A stretch of 18,551 nucleotides of DNA from JAAXTT01 sp964530215 (GTDB lineage: Bacteria; Bacillota; Desulfotomaculia; Desulfotomaculales; Desulfocucumaceae): assembly GCA_964530215.1 (NCBI GenBank), contig CAZHAJ010000020.1:1-18551 (forward strand). The letters are read 5' to 3'. Position 1 is the first letter of the stretch. Every line of letters starts with the position of its first letter. Positions 1 through 6,809 of this stretch are shown here, piece by piece. Position numbers and translations under genes: made by a program. The notes beneath the pieces are model-generated. The model was not told the origin of the DNA. It was given only the letters and a program-made list of their open reading frames with translations, and made no database searches.

Positions 1-1461
1 ATCTACCTTTACCCCGGCCATTTCCATATTGGCCAGCACTTCTATCAAGGGATTTTCAAGCTGATAATAAAGCCCCTCCATTTGGGCAAGCTTGAGCTTT
101 TCTTCCAGTACCGGAGCCAATCTTCTGATGGCATCAGCCCTGGCACAAAGGGCTGCCGGGCCGCCGACGGGAAGCACAATACTTAGATGCTCCAAGGCTA
201 TATCATTAAGATCCCTGTTGGGGGAGCCGGCATTTAAAAGGTAGGATGCCACCATAACATCCAGGCAAAGTCCCTTAAGACCAATCTCATGCTTGGCCAG
301 CTTCCACATTTCTGCCTTGGCATCAAAACAGCATTTTTCGATACCCTGGGCCTCTGCCAATTGTGCTATATGGGAAATTATTTCTTGGGATTTTACCGGT
401 ATATAGTAATTATCGCCTTCTGCCCTGCTTATAGCCACCGCTGATACTCCCTGGGTACGGCAGCCCTCAAAGGCAATACTGCAATTTTTCATCTGTTTTA
501 TCAAGTCTCGAAGCGCTTCCGGCTCCTCAATAGTCACATATCCCACTTGGTATGAAGACAAGGACACCTGAGCTTTTTGATCTTTTCCTTTTTGTGCTTT
601 TCCGGTTACGGATTTTATTAAACTTTTAAATTCCAGCCTGCTAAAAAGCGGCAGCAGCTTGTCATAATCAAGCCCTTCCCATCGGCAACAGGAAAGATCC
701 ACCTGAATGGGCACCTCTTTTTCGATGGTAGCCAATTTTTTTGAAAGCTTGGCCTGCAGGGAATGTTCTTTTAACTTAGCCGCTATTTTAGGACTTAACT
801 GTTCCAGATTGTCCAGAAGATTTTCCAAGGTATTAAACTCAGAAATCAATTTAATTCCGGTTTTCTCTCCAATCCCCGGCACACCAGGGATATTATCTGA
901 GACATCACCGGTCAAACCCTTTAAATCCACCAACTGACCGGCATTTAAGCTATACTTTTCCTGTATTTTTTCCTGATTATATTCATCCAACTTAGTGATA
1001 CCAGTCTTTGTAAGCAGCACATTGGTATGGGGAGAAACCAGCTGGAGCAGGTCCTGATCCCCGGTCAATATAAGGCTGTTTATCTTCTCCTGCTCCGCCA
1101 TGGACACCAGGGTGCCAATGAGATCATCGGCTTCATAGCCTTCCATCTCAAATATTGGGATCTTCATGGCGGCCAGCAATTCTTTTACCAATGGAAACTG
1201 AGGCCTTAACTCCTCGGGTGTTGCTTTGCGGTTTGCCTTATAAGCACTGAACTCCTGATGGCGAAAATTCAGCTTGCCTTTATCAAAGCATACCGCAACC
1301 ATTCCCGGTTTTTTTTCTTCCAGTATTTTAAGAAGCATGTTGGTAAAGCCGTAAACCGCATTTGTAATTTCACCCTGACTGGTGGAAAGAAGCGATATTG
1401 CATGAAAAGCCCGATGCACCAAACTATTCCCATCAATAACCAGCAAAGACTGCCGAGACAT
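1..1461 (-). CDS. polA: DNA polymerase I, N-terminal part (partial)
   Basis: Replicative gap-filling and repair polymerase with a 5' nuclease domain that removes primers and flaps. The frame is open from ATG 1461 to the window edge (487 codons). The polymerase domain is cut off just after it starts; the last visible residues are MEMAGVKVD. The 5' nuclease domain (about residues 1-290) is intact in its acidic motifs: VIDGNSLVHRAF, CFDKGKLNFRHQEF with AYKANR, EGYEADDLIG, LTGDQDLLQL and DVSDNIPGVPGIGEKTG. The following 3'-5' exonuclease-like domain looks degenerate: the usual DTE of motif I reads AFEG and the YxxxD motif reads CARAD. Proofreading is therefore probably absent, as in Bacillus stearothermophilus Pol I. 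The ribosome site AGGCAGG lies 10 nt before the ATG, and a TATAAT-like box is at 1500-1505. It diverges from ctpA. Confidence 0.95.
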   Translation of the reverse strand, partial: MSRQSLLVIDGNSLVHRAFHAISLLSTSQGEITNAVYGFTNMLLKILEEKKPGMVAVCFDKGKLNFRHQEFSAYKANRKATPEELRPQFPLVKELLAAMKIPIFEMEGYEADDLIGTLVSMAEQEKINSLILTGDQDLLQLVSPHTNVLLTKTGITKLDEYNQEKIQEKYSLNAGQLVDLKGLTGDVSDNIPGVPGIGEKTGIKLISEFNTLENLLDNLEQLSPKIAAKLKEHSLQAKLSKKLATIEKEVPIQVDLSCCRWEGLDYDKLLPLFSRLEFKSLIKSVTGKAQKGKDQKAQVSLSSYQVGYVTIEEPEALRDLIKQMKNCSIAFEGCRTQGVSAVAISRAEGDNYYIPVKSQEIISHIAQLAEAQGIEKCCFDAKAEMWKLAKHEIGLKGLCLDVMVASYLLNAGSPNRDLNDIALEHLSIVLPVGGPAALCARADAIRRLAPVLEEKLKLAQMEGLYYQLENPLIEVLANMEMAGVKVD

Positions 1462-1630
1462 AAAAATACAACCTGCCTTTCAATTAATATCACCTTCTTA
1501 TTATAAACATTATTTTCACCGGAGAGCATCAAAATACCTGCTCCACCACAAGAGTTGGCAAGTCTTACATTTTTCGCAGCAGGATTTATTCCCTTAAAAA
1601 TTGAATTATTTTTGAGGGAGTGTGAATAAA

Positions 1631-3118
1631 ATGCTTAACAAAACTATATATAAAACCTATAAGTGCCTATTTCTTATAGTAATGGGTTTGCTGCTGACTG
1701 TCTTGCCCCTTCAGGCCCATGCTTCTGTGGGAACCGATTCCATCGAGGCAGAAAAAGCTTTAATTGAAGTTTTTGAGTACTTGAAGGAAGTACATATCAG
1801 CAATCCGCAGCCGGATCAATTGCTAAAGGGAGCTGTTCAGGGAATGTTGGATACCCTGGATGACCCCCACACTGTTTATCTCAGTAAGGATGAGCTACAG
1901 CAATTAACCATGGATTTGGACGGAGACTATGCAGGCATCGGAGTTTATCTGGCAATAAAGGAAAGCTATCCTGAAATCCAGGAGGTCTTTTCCGACTCGC
2001 CTGCCATGAAGGCAGGCCTTCAGGCGGGAGACCTTATCTTAAAGGCAAATGACTTTGCTCTTAAAGGCTTGCCTTTGTACCAAGCAGTATCACTAATTAA
2101 AGGCCCCCCCGGCAGTGATTTGACCCTGGTAATAAAAAGGGGCGAGCTACCTCAGCAAACTGTCAGGTTAACCAGGGGTCTGCTGAATATTTCCACTGTA
2201 GTATCTGAGAAACCCAACGAAAGCACCGGATATATAGCTGTACGCAGCTTTGGCGATGAAACTGCGGAACAATTCAAAAACCATCTAAATCAATTGCTTA
2301 GTCAAAAAATATCCGGACTAATTATTGATCTTAGGGACAATGCGGGGGGCTATGTTAACTCTGCCACCGAAATAGCGGAAATTTTTCTGGAGCAAGGAAA
2401 AACAATCGTTATAACCCAGCACTTTGACGGTTCAAAGCAAACAGTTAAATCCTATGAGAGATTCCCGCTAAAAATCCCCTTGGTTGTTTTAGTGAACCAG
2501 CAAAGTGCCAGTGCATCGGAATTACTGTCCGGGGCATTAAGGGACAACGATGTAGCCACCCTAGTGGGGGAAAATACATATGGCAAAGGAACGGCCCAAA
2601 GTATAATTCCTATGGAGACCGGCGGTGCTTTGAAAATTACCACCGCAAAATATATTACACCCAACGGCAATGTGGTGGATGGTCGGGGACTAAGCCCGGA
2701 CTATAACGTAAGAACCAGGGAACTTCAAACCATTTTTGCCCTGAACTTATTGGGATACGAGGTCACACCTATAGTTTTCAATAAAAACAGCGGAGAAGTC
2801 ACGATAGATGAAAGAGTTCTGCACACTGGAAGAGCTCCTCTGTACAAAGATGGGCATTACTATCTGCCCTTGAGGTTTACCTTGGAAGCTCTGGGCTATA
2901 CCGTTCATTGGGACCAACATACCGGGACCATCACTGCCCAAAAACAAAGCAGGGTATTAACGGCAGACCTGCAGGGTGGCATAAAAATAAACAACAACCC
3001 GGTAAAACAAAGGGTTACTGTGATAAATGGGGTTTCTTATATACCCGCGGAAGCAATTGATCATTTGGGCTATCTGGTAAAAGACAGCAGTGAATCCATC
3101 ACCATCACCACAGATTAA
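1631..3118 (+). CDS. ctpA: S41 family C-terminal processing peptidase with PDZ and C-terminal stalk domain
   Basis: Exported serine protease of the CtpA/Prc family, acting outside the membrane on C-terminal tails of envelope proteins. Numbering is from ATG 1631. A signal or anchor segment covers about residues 10-33, a PDZ domain about 90-180, and the S41 core about 185-365. Core motifs visible are LIIDLRDNAGG, SASASELLSGAL with predicted nucleophile Ser294, and ENTYGKGT with predicted general-base Lys319, the family's usual 25-residue spacing. Residues about 385-493 form a copper-amine-oxidase-N-like domain (YLPLRFTLEALGYTVHWD), which makes the protein longer than a minimal CtpA; in this group of bacteria it is a common cell-surface stalk. 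An in-frame GTG at 1622 sits only one base after GAGGGAG, so the ATG with a 10-nt spacing is preferred. dedA follows after 15 nt and is probably cotranscribed. Confidence 0.93.
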   Translation: MLNKTIYKTYKCLFLIVMGLLLTVLPLQAHASVGTDSIEAEKALIEVFEYLKEVHISNPQPDQLLKGAVQGMLDTLDDPHTVYLSKDELQQLTMDLDGDYAGIGVYLAIKESYPEIQEVFSDSPAMKAGLQAGDLILKANDFALKGLPLYQAVSLIKGPPGSDLTLVIKRGELPQQTVRLTRGLLNISTVVSEKPNESTGYIAVRSFGDETAEQFKNHLNQLLSQKISGLIIDLRDNAGGYVNSATEIAEIFLEQGKTIVITQHFDGSKQTVKSYERFPLKIPLVVLVNQQSASASELLSGALRDNDVATLVGENTYGKGTAQSIIPMETGGALKITTAKYITPNGNVVDGRGLSPDYNVRTRELQTIFALNLLGYEVTPIVFNKNSGEVTIDERVLHTGRAPLYKDGHYYLPLRFTLEALGYTVHWDQHTGTITAQKQSRVLTADLQGGIKINNNPVKQRVTVINGVSYIPAEAIDHLGYLVKDSSESITITTD

Positions 3119-3133
3119 TCTGGGGGAATAGTA

Positions 3134-3757
3134 TTGGATTTTATCTTTGGATTACTTGAACCGATATTAAAGGCAGTTACCCAACAGATTGCAGCCTTGG
3201 GCTACTGGGGCTTAGCCATAGGTATGGCAATAGAAAGCTGCAATATACCCCTTCCCAGCGAGGTTATTCTGCCCTTTGGGGGTTACCTGGTATCCACAGG
3301 TCAACTAAACTATTTCGGAGCATCAATGGCGGGTACCGTGGGCGGCACTGTGGGTTCGGTAATATCTTATTTTATAGGCAAATCCGGAGGCAGGCCGTTT
3401 ATTTTGAAGTATGGCAAATATATAGGAATCAGTGAGAAGAAACTTGCCATAGCAGATCACTGGTTCAACAAACATGGTGAAGCCACGGTGTTTTTTACCC
3501 GCCTATTACCCATAATAAGAACATTTATCTCTCTTCCCGCAGGTATAGCCGGAATGAATTTTTCCCGGTTTGTCCTTTACACCTTTTTAGGCTCTCTGCC
3601 TTGGTGCTTCTTTCTGACTTATCTGGGTCTTCAAATGGGTGAACATTGGGAAGATCTGAAAATTTGGTTTCACCGGGCGGATATCATAGTGGCTGCAGTG
3701 ATAATTGCCGTGGTTCTGTACTTTTTCCTGCGCAGAAAAAATAACAGGTTCTATTAG
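3134..3757 (+). CDS. DedA family membrane protein (VTT/SNARE-associated fold)
   Basis: Integral membrane protein of the DedA family (207 aa, the usual size). Members are now linked to flipping of undecaprenyl phosphate or phospholipids and to membrane homeostasis. Family signatures are PLPSEVILPFGGYLVSTG near residues 38-55, which is the acidic re-entrant loop, and FFTRLLPIIRTFISLPAGIAGM near 120-141, with the conserved RxxPxxR pattern. Several hydrophobic segments follow, and the C-terminus is basic (FLRRKNNR). The start is TTG at 3134, supported by GGGGGAA six to ten bases upstream; no ATG fits better. It lies 15 nt after ctpA. Its stop overlaps the stop of the convergent gene by four bases, so there is no room for a terminator. 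The exact substrate cannot be told from the sequence. Confidence 0.92.
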   Translation: MDFIFGLLEPILKAVTQQIAALGYWGLAIGMAIESCNIPLPSEVILPFGGYLVSTGQLNYFGASMAGTVGGTVGSVISYFIGKSGGRPFILKYGKYIGISEKKLAIADHWFNKHGEATVFFTRLLPIIRTFISLPAGIAGMNFSRFVLYTFLGSLPWCFFLTYLGLQMGEHWEDLKIWFHRADIIVAAVIIAVVLYFFLRRKNNRFY

Positions 3758-4431
3758 GAAGGACCATTTCTTTTATAAATTTTTTTTGAATAAAAAGAAA
3801 AGAACAGCAAGCTGACAACAATTAAAACTAAAGAAATCCTGGTAACCAACCCTTCAGCTTTCTCCAAACTATGTCCCAGAAAAGTATAAATAACTATTTC
3901 CGGCAGTTTTCCAAAAACACTGGCAATGAAAAATCCAGTAAAACTAATCTTGCTAAGGCCAGCGGCGTAACTTACCACACTGGAAGGGAGAATGGGAATC
4001 AGCCGGGCCAATAGAATAAATTTAAATCCACTTGTATTTCCCATCATCCCCATTTGAGGGATAAATCTATGTAAATGCCTGGAGACATAATCCCTGGCAA
4101 TTATTCTGGCCAAATAAAAAGCTAAAGTAGAACCCAGTAGAGCACCCAGCATGGTGATTATTACTCCCCATGCCGCACCAAATATAAAACCATTTGCCCC
4201 GGCCACCAAAAAAAGAGGTATTGGAGTAGCAATAGTCTGAATTATCATTACAATAATACTGATAACAACTGCCCAAGGGCCAAAGGAATTGATCCAAAAT
4301 GAAAAATCCTCACTGCTACTAAAGACACCATGCCATACAAATTTTCCGGGAAATAAATGTTCTAAAATAACACTGCCAACAGCAAAAATTATAAAAGTCA
4401 ACGAACAAATAAACAATGTTCTTTTTATCAT
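3754..4431 (-). CDS. TVP38/TMEM64 family membrane protein (VTT domain)
   Basis: Polytopic membrane protein of about 225 aa in the same SNARE-associated (VTT) superfamily as the convergent DedA gene, but of the TVP38/TMEM64 branch. Visible signatures are the motif FGAAWGVIITMLGALLGSTLAFYLAR and, later, LLARLIPILPSSVVSYAAGL followed by GKLPEIVIYTFLG. These correspond to the family's first VTT segment and its RxxPxxP re-entrant loop. The role is probably lipid or prenyl-phosphate translocation, by family only. ATG 4431 is chosen because GGAGG ends five bases upstream; the longer in-frame TTG at 4443 lies within that ribosome site. The gene starts 43 nt after the aminotransferase stop on the same strand, with a 7-bp hairpin (4454-4475) but no T-tract between them, so cotranscription is likely. 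Confidence 0.9.
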   Translation of the reverse strand: MIKRTLFICSLTFIIFAVGSVILEHLFPGKFVWHGVFSSSEDFSFWINSFGPWAVVISIIVMIIQTIATPIPLFLVAGANGFIFGAAWGVIITMLGALLGSTLAFYLARIIARDYVSRHLHRFIPQMGMMGNTSGFKFILLARLIPILPSSVVSYAAGLSKISFTGFFIASVFGKLPEIVIYTFLGHSLEKAEGLVTRISLVLIVVSLLFFSFYSKKIYKRNGPS

Positions 4432-4474
4432 CTTGACCTCCAAAATTTCTGGGAGATAAGAGCCAGAGCTTATC

Positions 4475-5644
4475 TTAAATCAGCTTTGCCATCAATGCCT
4501 TTTCCACAGCATATAAGGTTTCCCACTTTTTGCAGAAACAAAATCTCACTATATTTCTACCCTTGTCGGGATCGGAATAAAAGGACGAGCCTGGTACTGT
4601 GGCCACTTTAGCTACTTCAATAAGCTTTTTACTGAAGGAGAAATCATCCTCCGCCTGAATTATTTTTTTTACTCTTTCAATATTGGCAATAATATAATAA
4701 GCCCCTGAAGGTCTACTGGGCTCAAAACCCACTCTCTTGAGCAAATCATACAAAAAGTCCCCTGCTTTAGCATAATGCTCCCTGAGACCCTGGTAATAAT
4801 CATCCGGGAGGTTCAGTGCGGTGACGGCAGCATGCTGAAAGGGAGTGGGGGCCCCCACCGTCAGAAAATCATGAACCTTGCGGATTCTCTGAGTAATTCT
4901 CTTATCAGCGATGGCCCATCCCACACGCCAGCCCGTTACAGAGTAGGTTTTCGATATTGAATTTATAGTTATTGTCCTCTCCTTCATACCGGGCAAGGAA
5001 GCTATTGAAATATGCTGGGCTTCATCGTAGAGTATGTGTTCATATATCTCGTCAGTAATGGCATAACAGCCCCACTTGATACACAGCTGGGCGATTTCAG
5101 TAAGCTCTTCACGACTAAAAACCTTTCCGGTGGGGTTATTAGGGGTGTTTATAATAATGGCTTTGGTTCGGTCATTAAAGGCGTTGGATAAATCCCGGTA
5201 AGAATATGACCAATCCGGAGCATGCAATGTAACAAAACGTGTTGTCGCCCCTGACAAGGTAGCATCAGGACCGTAATTCTCATAAAATGGTTCAAAAACT
5301 ATGATTTCATCACCGGGATTAATAATAGCCTTAAGGGTAGCTATCATTGCCTCGGTGGCTCCGCAGGTTACAGTTATATCAGTATCTGGATCACAATGAA
5401 TATCATTATAGCGAAGCACCTTTTTGCTAATGGCTTCCCTTAAATCAGGCTCACCAAAGGTGACCGGATACTGATTTTTTTCTTGGTTAATGGCTGCAAT
5501 GGCAGACTCTTTTAATACCGAGGGAGTCTCAAAATCAGGCAGTCCCTGAGATAGGTTGTATCCCTTTGCAGCGGTACATATTCTGGTCATCTCTCTGATA
5601 ACCGATTCTGTAAAAGTTTCGGTGATTCTTGAAAGCTCCTTCAT
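4475..5644 (-). CDS. PLP-dependent class I/II aminotransferase
   Basis: Fold-type I aminotransferase of 389 aa. Core features are YNLSQGLPDFETP near the N-terminus, the substrate-binding NTPNNPTGKVFS, the cofactor aspartate in ITDEIYEH, and SISKTYSVTGWRVGWA with the predicted Schiff-base lysine at about residue 232. The C-terminal VPGSSFY and VRFCFCK (carboxylate-binding arginine) are also present. The wording of these motifs resembles the kynurenine/glutamine/methionine aminotransferase group more than housekeeping AspC, but substrate specificity is not predictable from the sequence. ATG 5644 follows AGGGGG with a short spacer; an in-frame TTG further upstream overlaps that site and is rejected. 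A TTGACA box lies at 5720-5725 with no convincing -10 partner. The downstream neighbour is the TVP38-type membrane protein. No amino acid pathway genes are near. Confidence 0.9.
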   Translation of the reverse strand: MKELSRITETFTESVIREMTRICTAAKGYNLSQGLPDFETPSVLKESAIAAINQEKNQYPVTFGEPDLREAISKKVLRYNDIHCDPDTDITVTCGATEAMIATLKAIINPGDEIIVFEPFYENYGPDATLSGATTRFVTLHAPDWSYSYRDLSNAFNDRTKAIIINTPNNPTGKVFSREELTEIAQLCIKWGCYAITDEIYEHILYDEAQHISIASLPGMKERTITINSISKTYSVTGWRVGWAIADKRITQRIRKVHDFLTVGAPTPFQHAAVTALNLPDDYYQGLREHYAKAGDFLYDLLKRVGFEPSRPSGAYYIIANIERVKKIIQAEDDFSFSKKLIEVAKVATVPGSSFYSDPDKGRNIVRFCFCKKWETLYAVEKALMAKLI

Positions 5645-5730
5645 AACTGCCCCCTGTTTCAAAGTTATTTAACGCTTTTATTATCATAACATTTTACCAA
5701 AATATTTACATAGTCCAATTGTCAAAAGAA

Positions 5731-5771
5731 CAAAAAAATAAGCACCCCGGCTACCATGACCGGGATACTTA
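5731..5771 (-). terminator. Rho-independent terminator of the small-peptide genes
   Basis: On the minus strand, an 11-bp stem (5760-5770 with 5740-5750, two G-U pairs) and a 9-nt loop are followed by a T-run at 5732-5738. It lies about 30 nt past the stop of the downstream peptide gene, so it closes that transcript and insulates the aminotransferase. Confidence 0.85.
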
Positions 5772-5798
5772 TTTTACAAGGGGGGAAATTATTTTATA

Positions 5799-5912
5799 TT
5801 AGAATCTTGATGGCATTATATTGTCAACCCACTCCACTAGTTGCTGGCCAAGACCCTTTTGTCTTTTCTTATGCTCTACACTTTGAGCCTCTAACTCATT
5901 AACTTTTTTCAT
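5799..5912 (-). CDS. Small peptide gene 1 (37 aa), IMPSRF family
   Basis: Short gene with a near-perfect ribosome site: GGAGGTGATACCC immediately before ATG 5912. The product starts MKKVNELE, has a basic polar middle (residues 14-19, HKKRQK), and ends GQQLVEWVDNIMPSRF before TAA. Its C-terminal 16 residues match 14 of 16 in the neighbouring 47-aa peptide, and both start M-x-K-[VI]-NEL. Conservation at both ends with a variable middle, plus the shared initiation region, argues for a real gene rather than chance. There is no signal peptide, no transmembrane helix and no cysteine, so it is not a lanthipeptide or AgrD-type precursor by sequence. The C-terminal box could form an amphipathic helix. 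A secreted signal, RiPP-like precursor or small regulatory partner are all possible. No modification or transport gene is adjacent. Function unknown. Confidence 0.75.
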   Translation of the reverse strand: MKKVNELEAQSVEHKKRQKGLGQQLVEWVDNIMPSRF

Positions 5913-5948
5913 GGGTATCACCTCCGAATTAATCCATAAGATATTATT

Positions 5949-6092
5949 CTAGAACCTTGATGGCATAATACTGTCGACCCACTCCACCAGCTGTTCACCA
6001 ACGGTTCTCTTACCACCTTTAACCACTTCCCTGTTGCCTACTGCGCCTTGCACTTCAATTCTTTTGGTGTCCAACTCATTAATCTTTGTCAT
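5949..6092 (-). CDS. Small peptide gene 2 (47 aa), IMPSRF family
   Basis: Homologue of, and directly upstream of, peptide gene 1, with the same GGAGGTGATACCC before ATG 6092. The product starts MTKINELD and has a ten-residue longer middle containing Gly-Gly at residues 26-27. It ends GEQLVEWVDSIMPSRF before TAG. Cleavage after the Gly-Gly would release a 20-residue C-terminal peptide, but peptide 1 lacks that doublet, so this is only a possibility. The gap to peptide gene 1 is 36 nt and one terminator follows both genes, so they are probably one transcript that arose by tandem duplication. I do not recognise the family. Confidence 0.75.
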   Translation of the reverse strand: MTKINELDTKRIEVQGAVGNREVVKGGKRTVGEQLVEWVDSIMPSRF

Positions 6093-6130
6093 GGGTATCA
6101 CCTCCAGTATTTTTAAAATGTTCTATATAA

Positions 6131-6136
6131 ATTATA
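6131..6136 (-). promoter_or_regulatory. Candidate -10 box upstream of the peptide genes
   Basis: The minus strand reads TATAAT here, about 40 nt upstream of the ATG of peptide gene 2, preceded by a TGG that could act as an extended -10. No good -35 hexamer lies at 16-18 nt spacing. A second candidate is further upstream at 6358-6384. Confidence 0.35.
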
Positions 6137-6357
6137 TACCAGCAAAATCGATATAGCATTGAGAATATGTTACGCTTAGGTTAATTTTATCTGCTTAGTG
6201 TATAGTTAAAAATATATTGCTTCTTATTTGTCCAGTATAGTCAATGCATATTTCTTTGTCATCAATCACATTACCTGATTTGCTGATATTTATAGCTGAT
6301 GTTTTGTGGAATCACCATAATCTCAGCTATGTGTCTGGCAAAATTCTTTTGAAGCGG

Positions 6358-6384
6358 ATTGTATTTTTAATGTGTTTTTGTCAA
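6358..6384 (-). promoter_or_regulatory. Candidate sigma-A promoter, distal to the peptide genes
   Basis: The minus strand has TTGACA (6379-6384) and TACAAT (6358-6363) separated by 15 nt, two nt shorter than ideal. It would give the peptide transcript a leader of roughly 260 nt. Only one of this and the 6131-6136 box need be real. Confidence 0.35.
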
Positions 6385-6483
6385 GTTATACTGTGATTAC
6401 TATCCTAGCAATTAATTAAATATTTGTCAATAGATTTATAAAATTTTTTTGAGAGTTTTTTTCCATGCAGGAGAAAGAAGCCC

Positions 6484-6523
6484 AAGAAGTCAGAAGTCAG
6501 AAGCCAGAATCCAGAAGTCAGGG
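6484..6523 (+). repeat. Heptad repeat array A (CAGAAGT/C type)
   Basis: About five tandem 7-bp units of the form CAGAA[GT][TC]. Bases 6498-6521 are a perfect 24-bp inverted match to 6718-6741 in array B, so the arrays could pair around the terminator at 6604-6639. On the minus strand this array reads like array B does on the plus strand. Confidence 0.85.
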
Positions 6524-6603
6524 CAAATCAAATTCTTGCAGGGCGTAAAATTCTAGGCTAGACTGAAATCCGCACCCCCAGCCTGCATTTATGTGTATTT
6601 ATT

Positions 6604-6639
6604 GATAAAAAAAGAGAGATTGAAAAACAACAATCTCTC
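6604..6639 (-). terminator. Rho-independent terminator of the RACo-like gene
   Basis: On the minus strand a perfect 9-bp stem (GAGAGATTG at 6639-6631 pairing with CAATCTCTC at 6622-6614) with an 8-nt loop runs directly into seven T (6613-6607). It is about 170 nt past the stop of the RACo-like gene. Heptad array B lies between, so that array is part of the 3' UTR. Confidence 0.9.
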
Positions 6640-6693
6640 CATCTAATTGTTTACTCTCCATTAATGGGGTCTACCCAAGAGCCATTTCTTAAA

Positions 6694-6780
6694 ATTCTGG
6701 ATTCTGACTTCTGGATTCTGACTTCTGGATTCTGGCTTCTGTCTTCTGATTTCCGGCTTCTGACTTCTGCATTCCTCTGA
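6694..6780 (-). repeat. Heptad repeat array B in the 3' UTR of the RACo-like gene
   Basis: Eleven consecutive 7-bp units of the form [AC]TTCTG[GA], with one divergent unit (6750-6756) and a ragged last unit, cover 6694-6770 and continue degenerately to about 6780. It starts about 30 nt after the stop codon of the RACo-like gene on the transcribed strand. Array A is in the opposite orientation. Array C, after the RNR gene, is in the same orientation and shares a stretch of about 24 identical bases. Confidence 0.9.
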
Positions 6781-6809
6781 ATTCCCATGTCAATCACCGT
6801 TTGCTGATT

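Larger units (their letters stand above)
6100..6480. other. AT-rich gene-free region upstream of the peptide genes
   Basis: No gene-sized frame with a ribosome site is visible on either strand. The region holds the two promoter candidates listed separately and an interrupted inverted repeat, ATAGCTGA (about 6292-6299) and TCAGCTAT (about 6323-6330), separated by some 23 nt, that could be an operator or an RNA hairpin. A T-rich tract lies near 6440-6463. It is unusually long for a leader of 37-47 aa genes. Confidence 0.5.

Noticed and set aside
1269..1532. Open frame of 87 codons on the minus strand
   Set aside because: It lies inside polA in another frame and extends over the polA start; polA motifs occupy the overlapping frame.
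3758..3810. Terminator of the ctpA-dedA transcript
   Set aside because: Only an AT-only imperfect hairpin with the T-run in its loop; it lies inside the convergent gene and is too weak to call.
4454..4475. Terminator after the aminotransferase gene
   Set aside because: A 7-bp hairpin is present but there is no T-tract on the transcribed strand.
5799..6092. AgrD-type or lanthipeptide precursor
   Set aside because: No cysteine or suitable Ser/Thr-Cys core and no agrB- or lanM-like neighbour; left as an unknown peptide family.
6465..6548. 27-codon plus-strand frame through heptad array A
   Set aside because: No proper ribosome site and the content is simply the translated repeat.
6484..6780. 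CRISPR array
   Set aside because: Units are 7 bp with no spacers; a tandem heptad repeat, not repeat-spacer structure.
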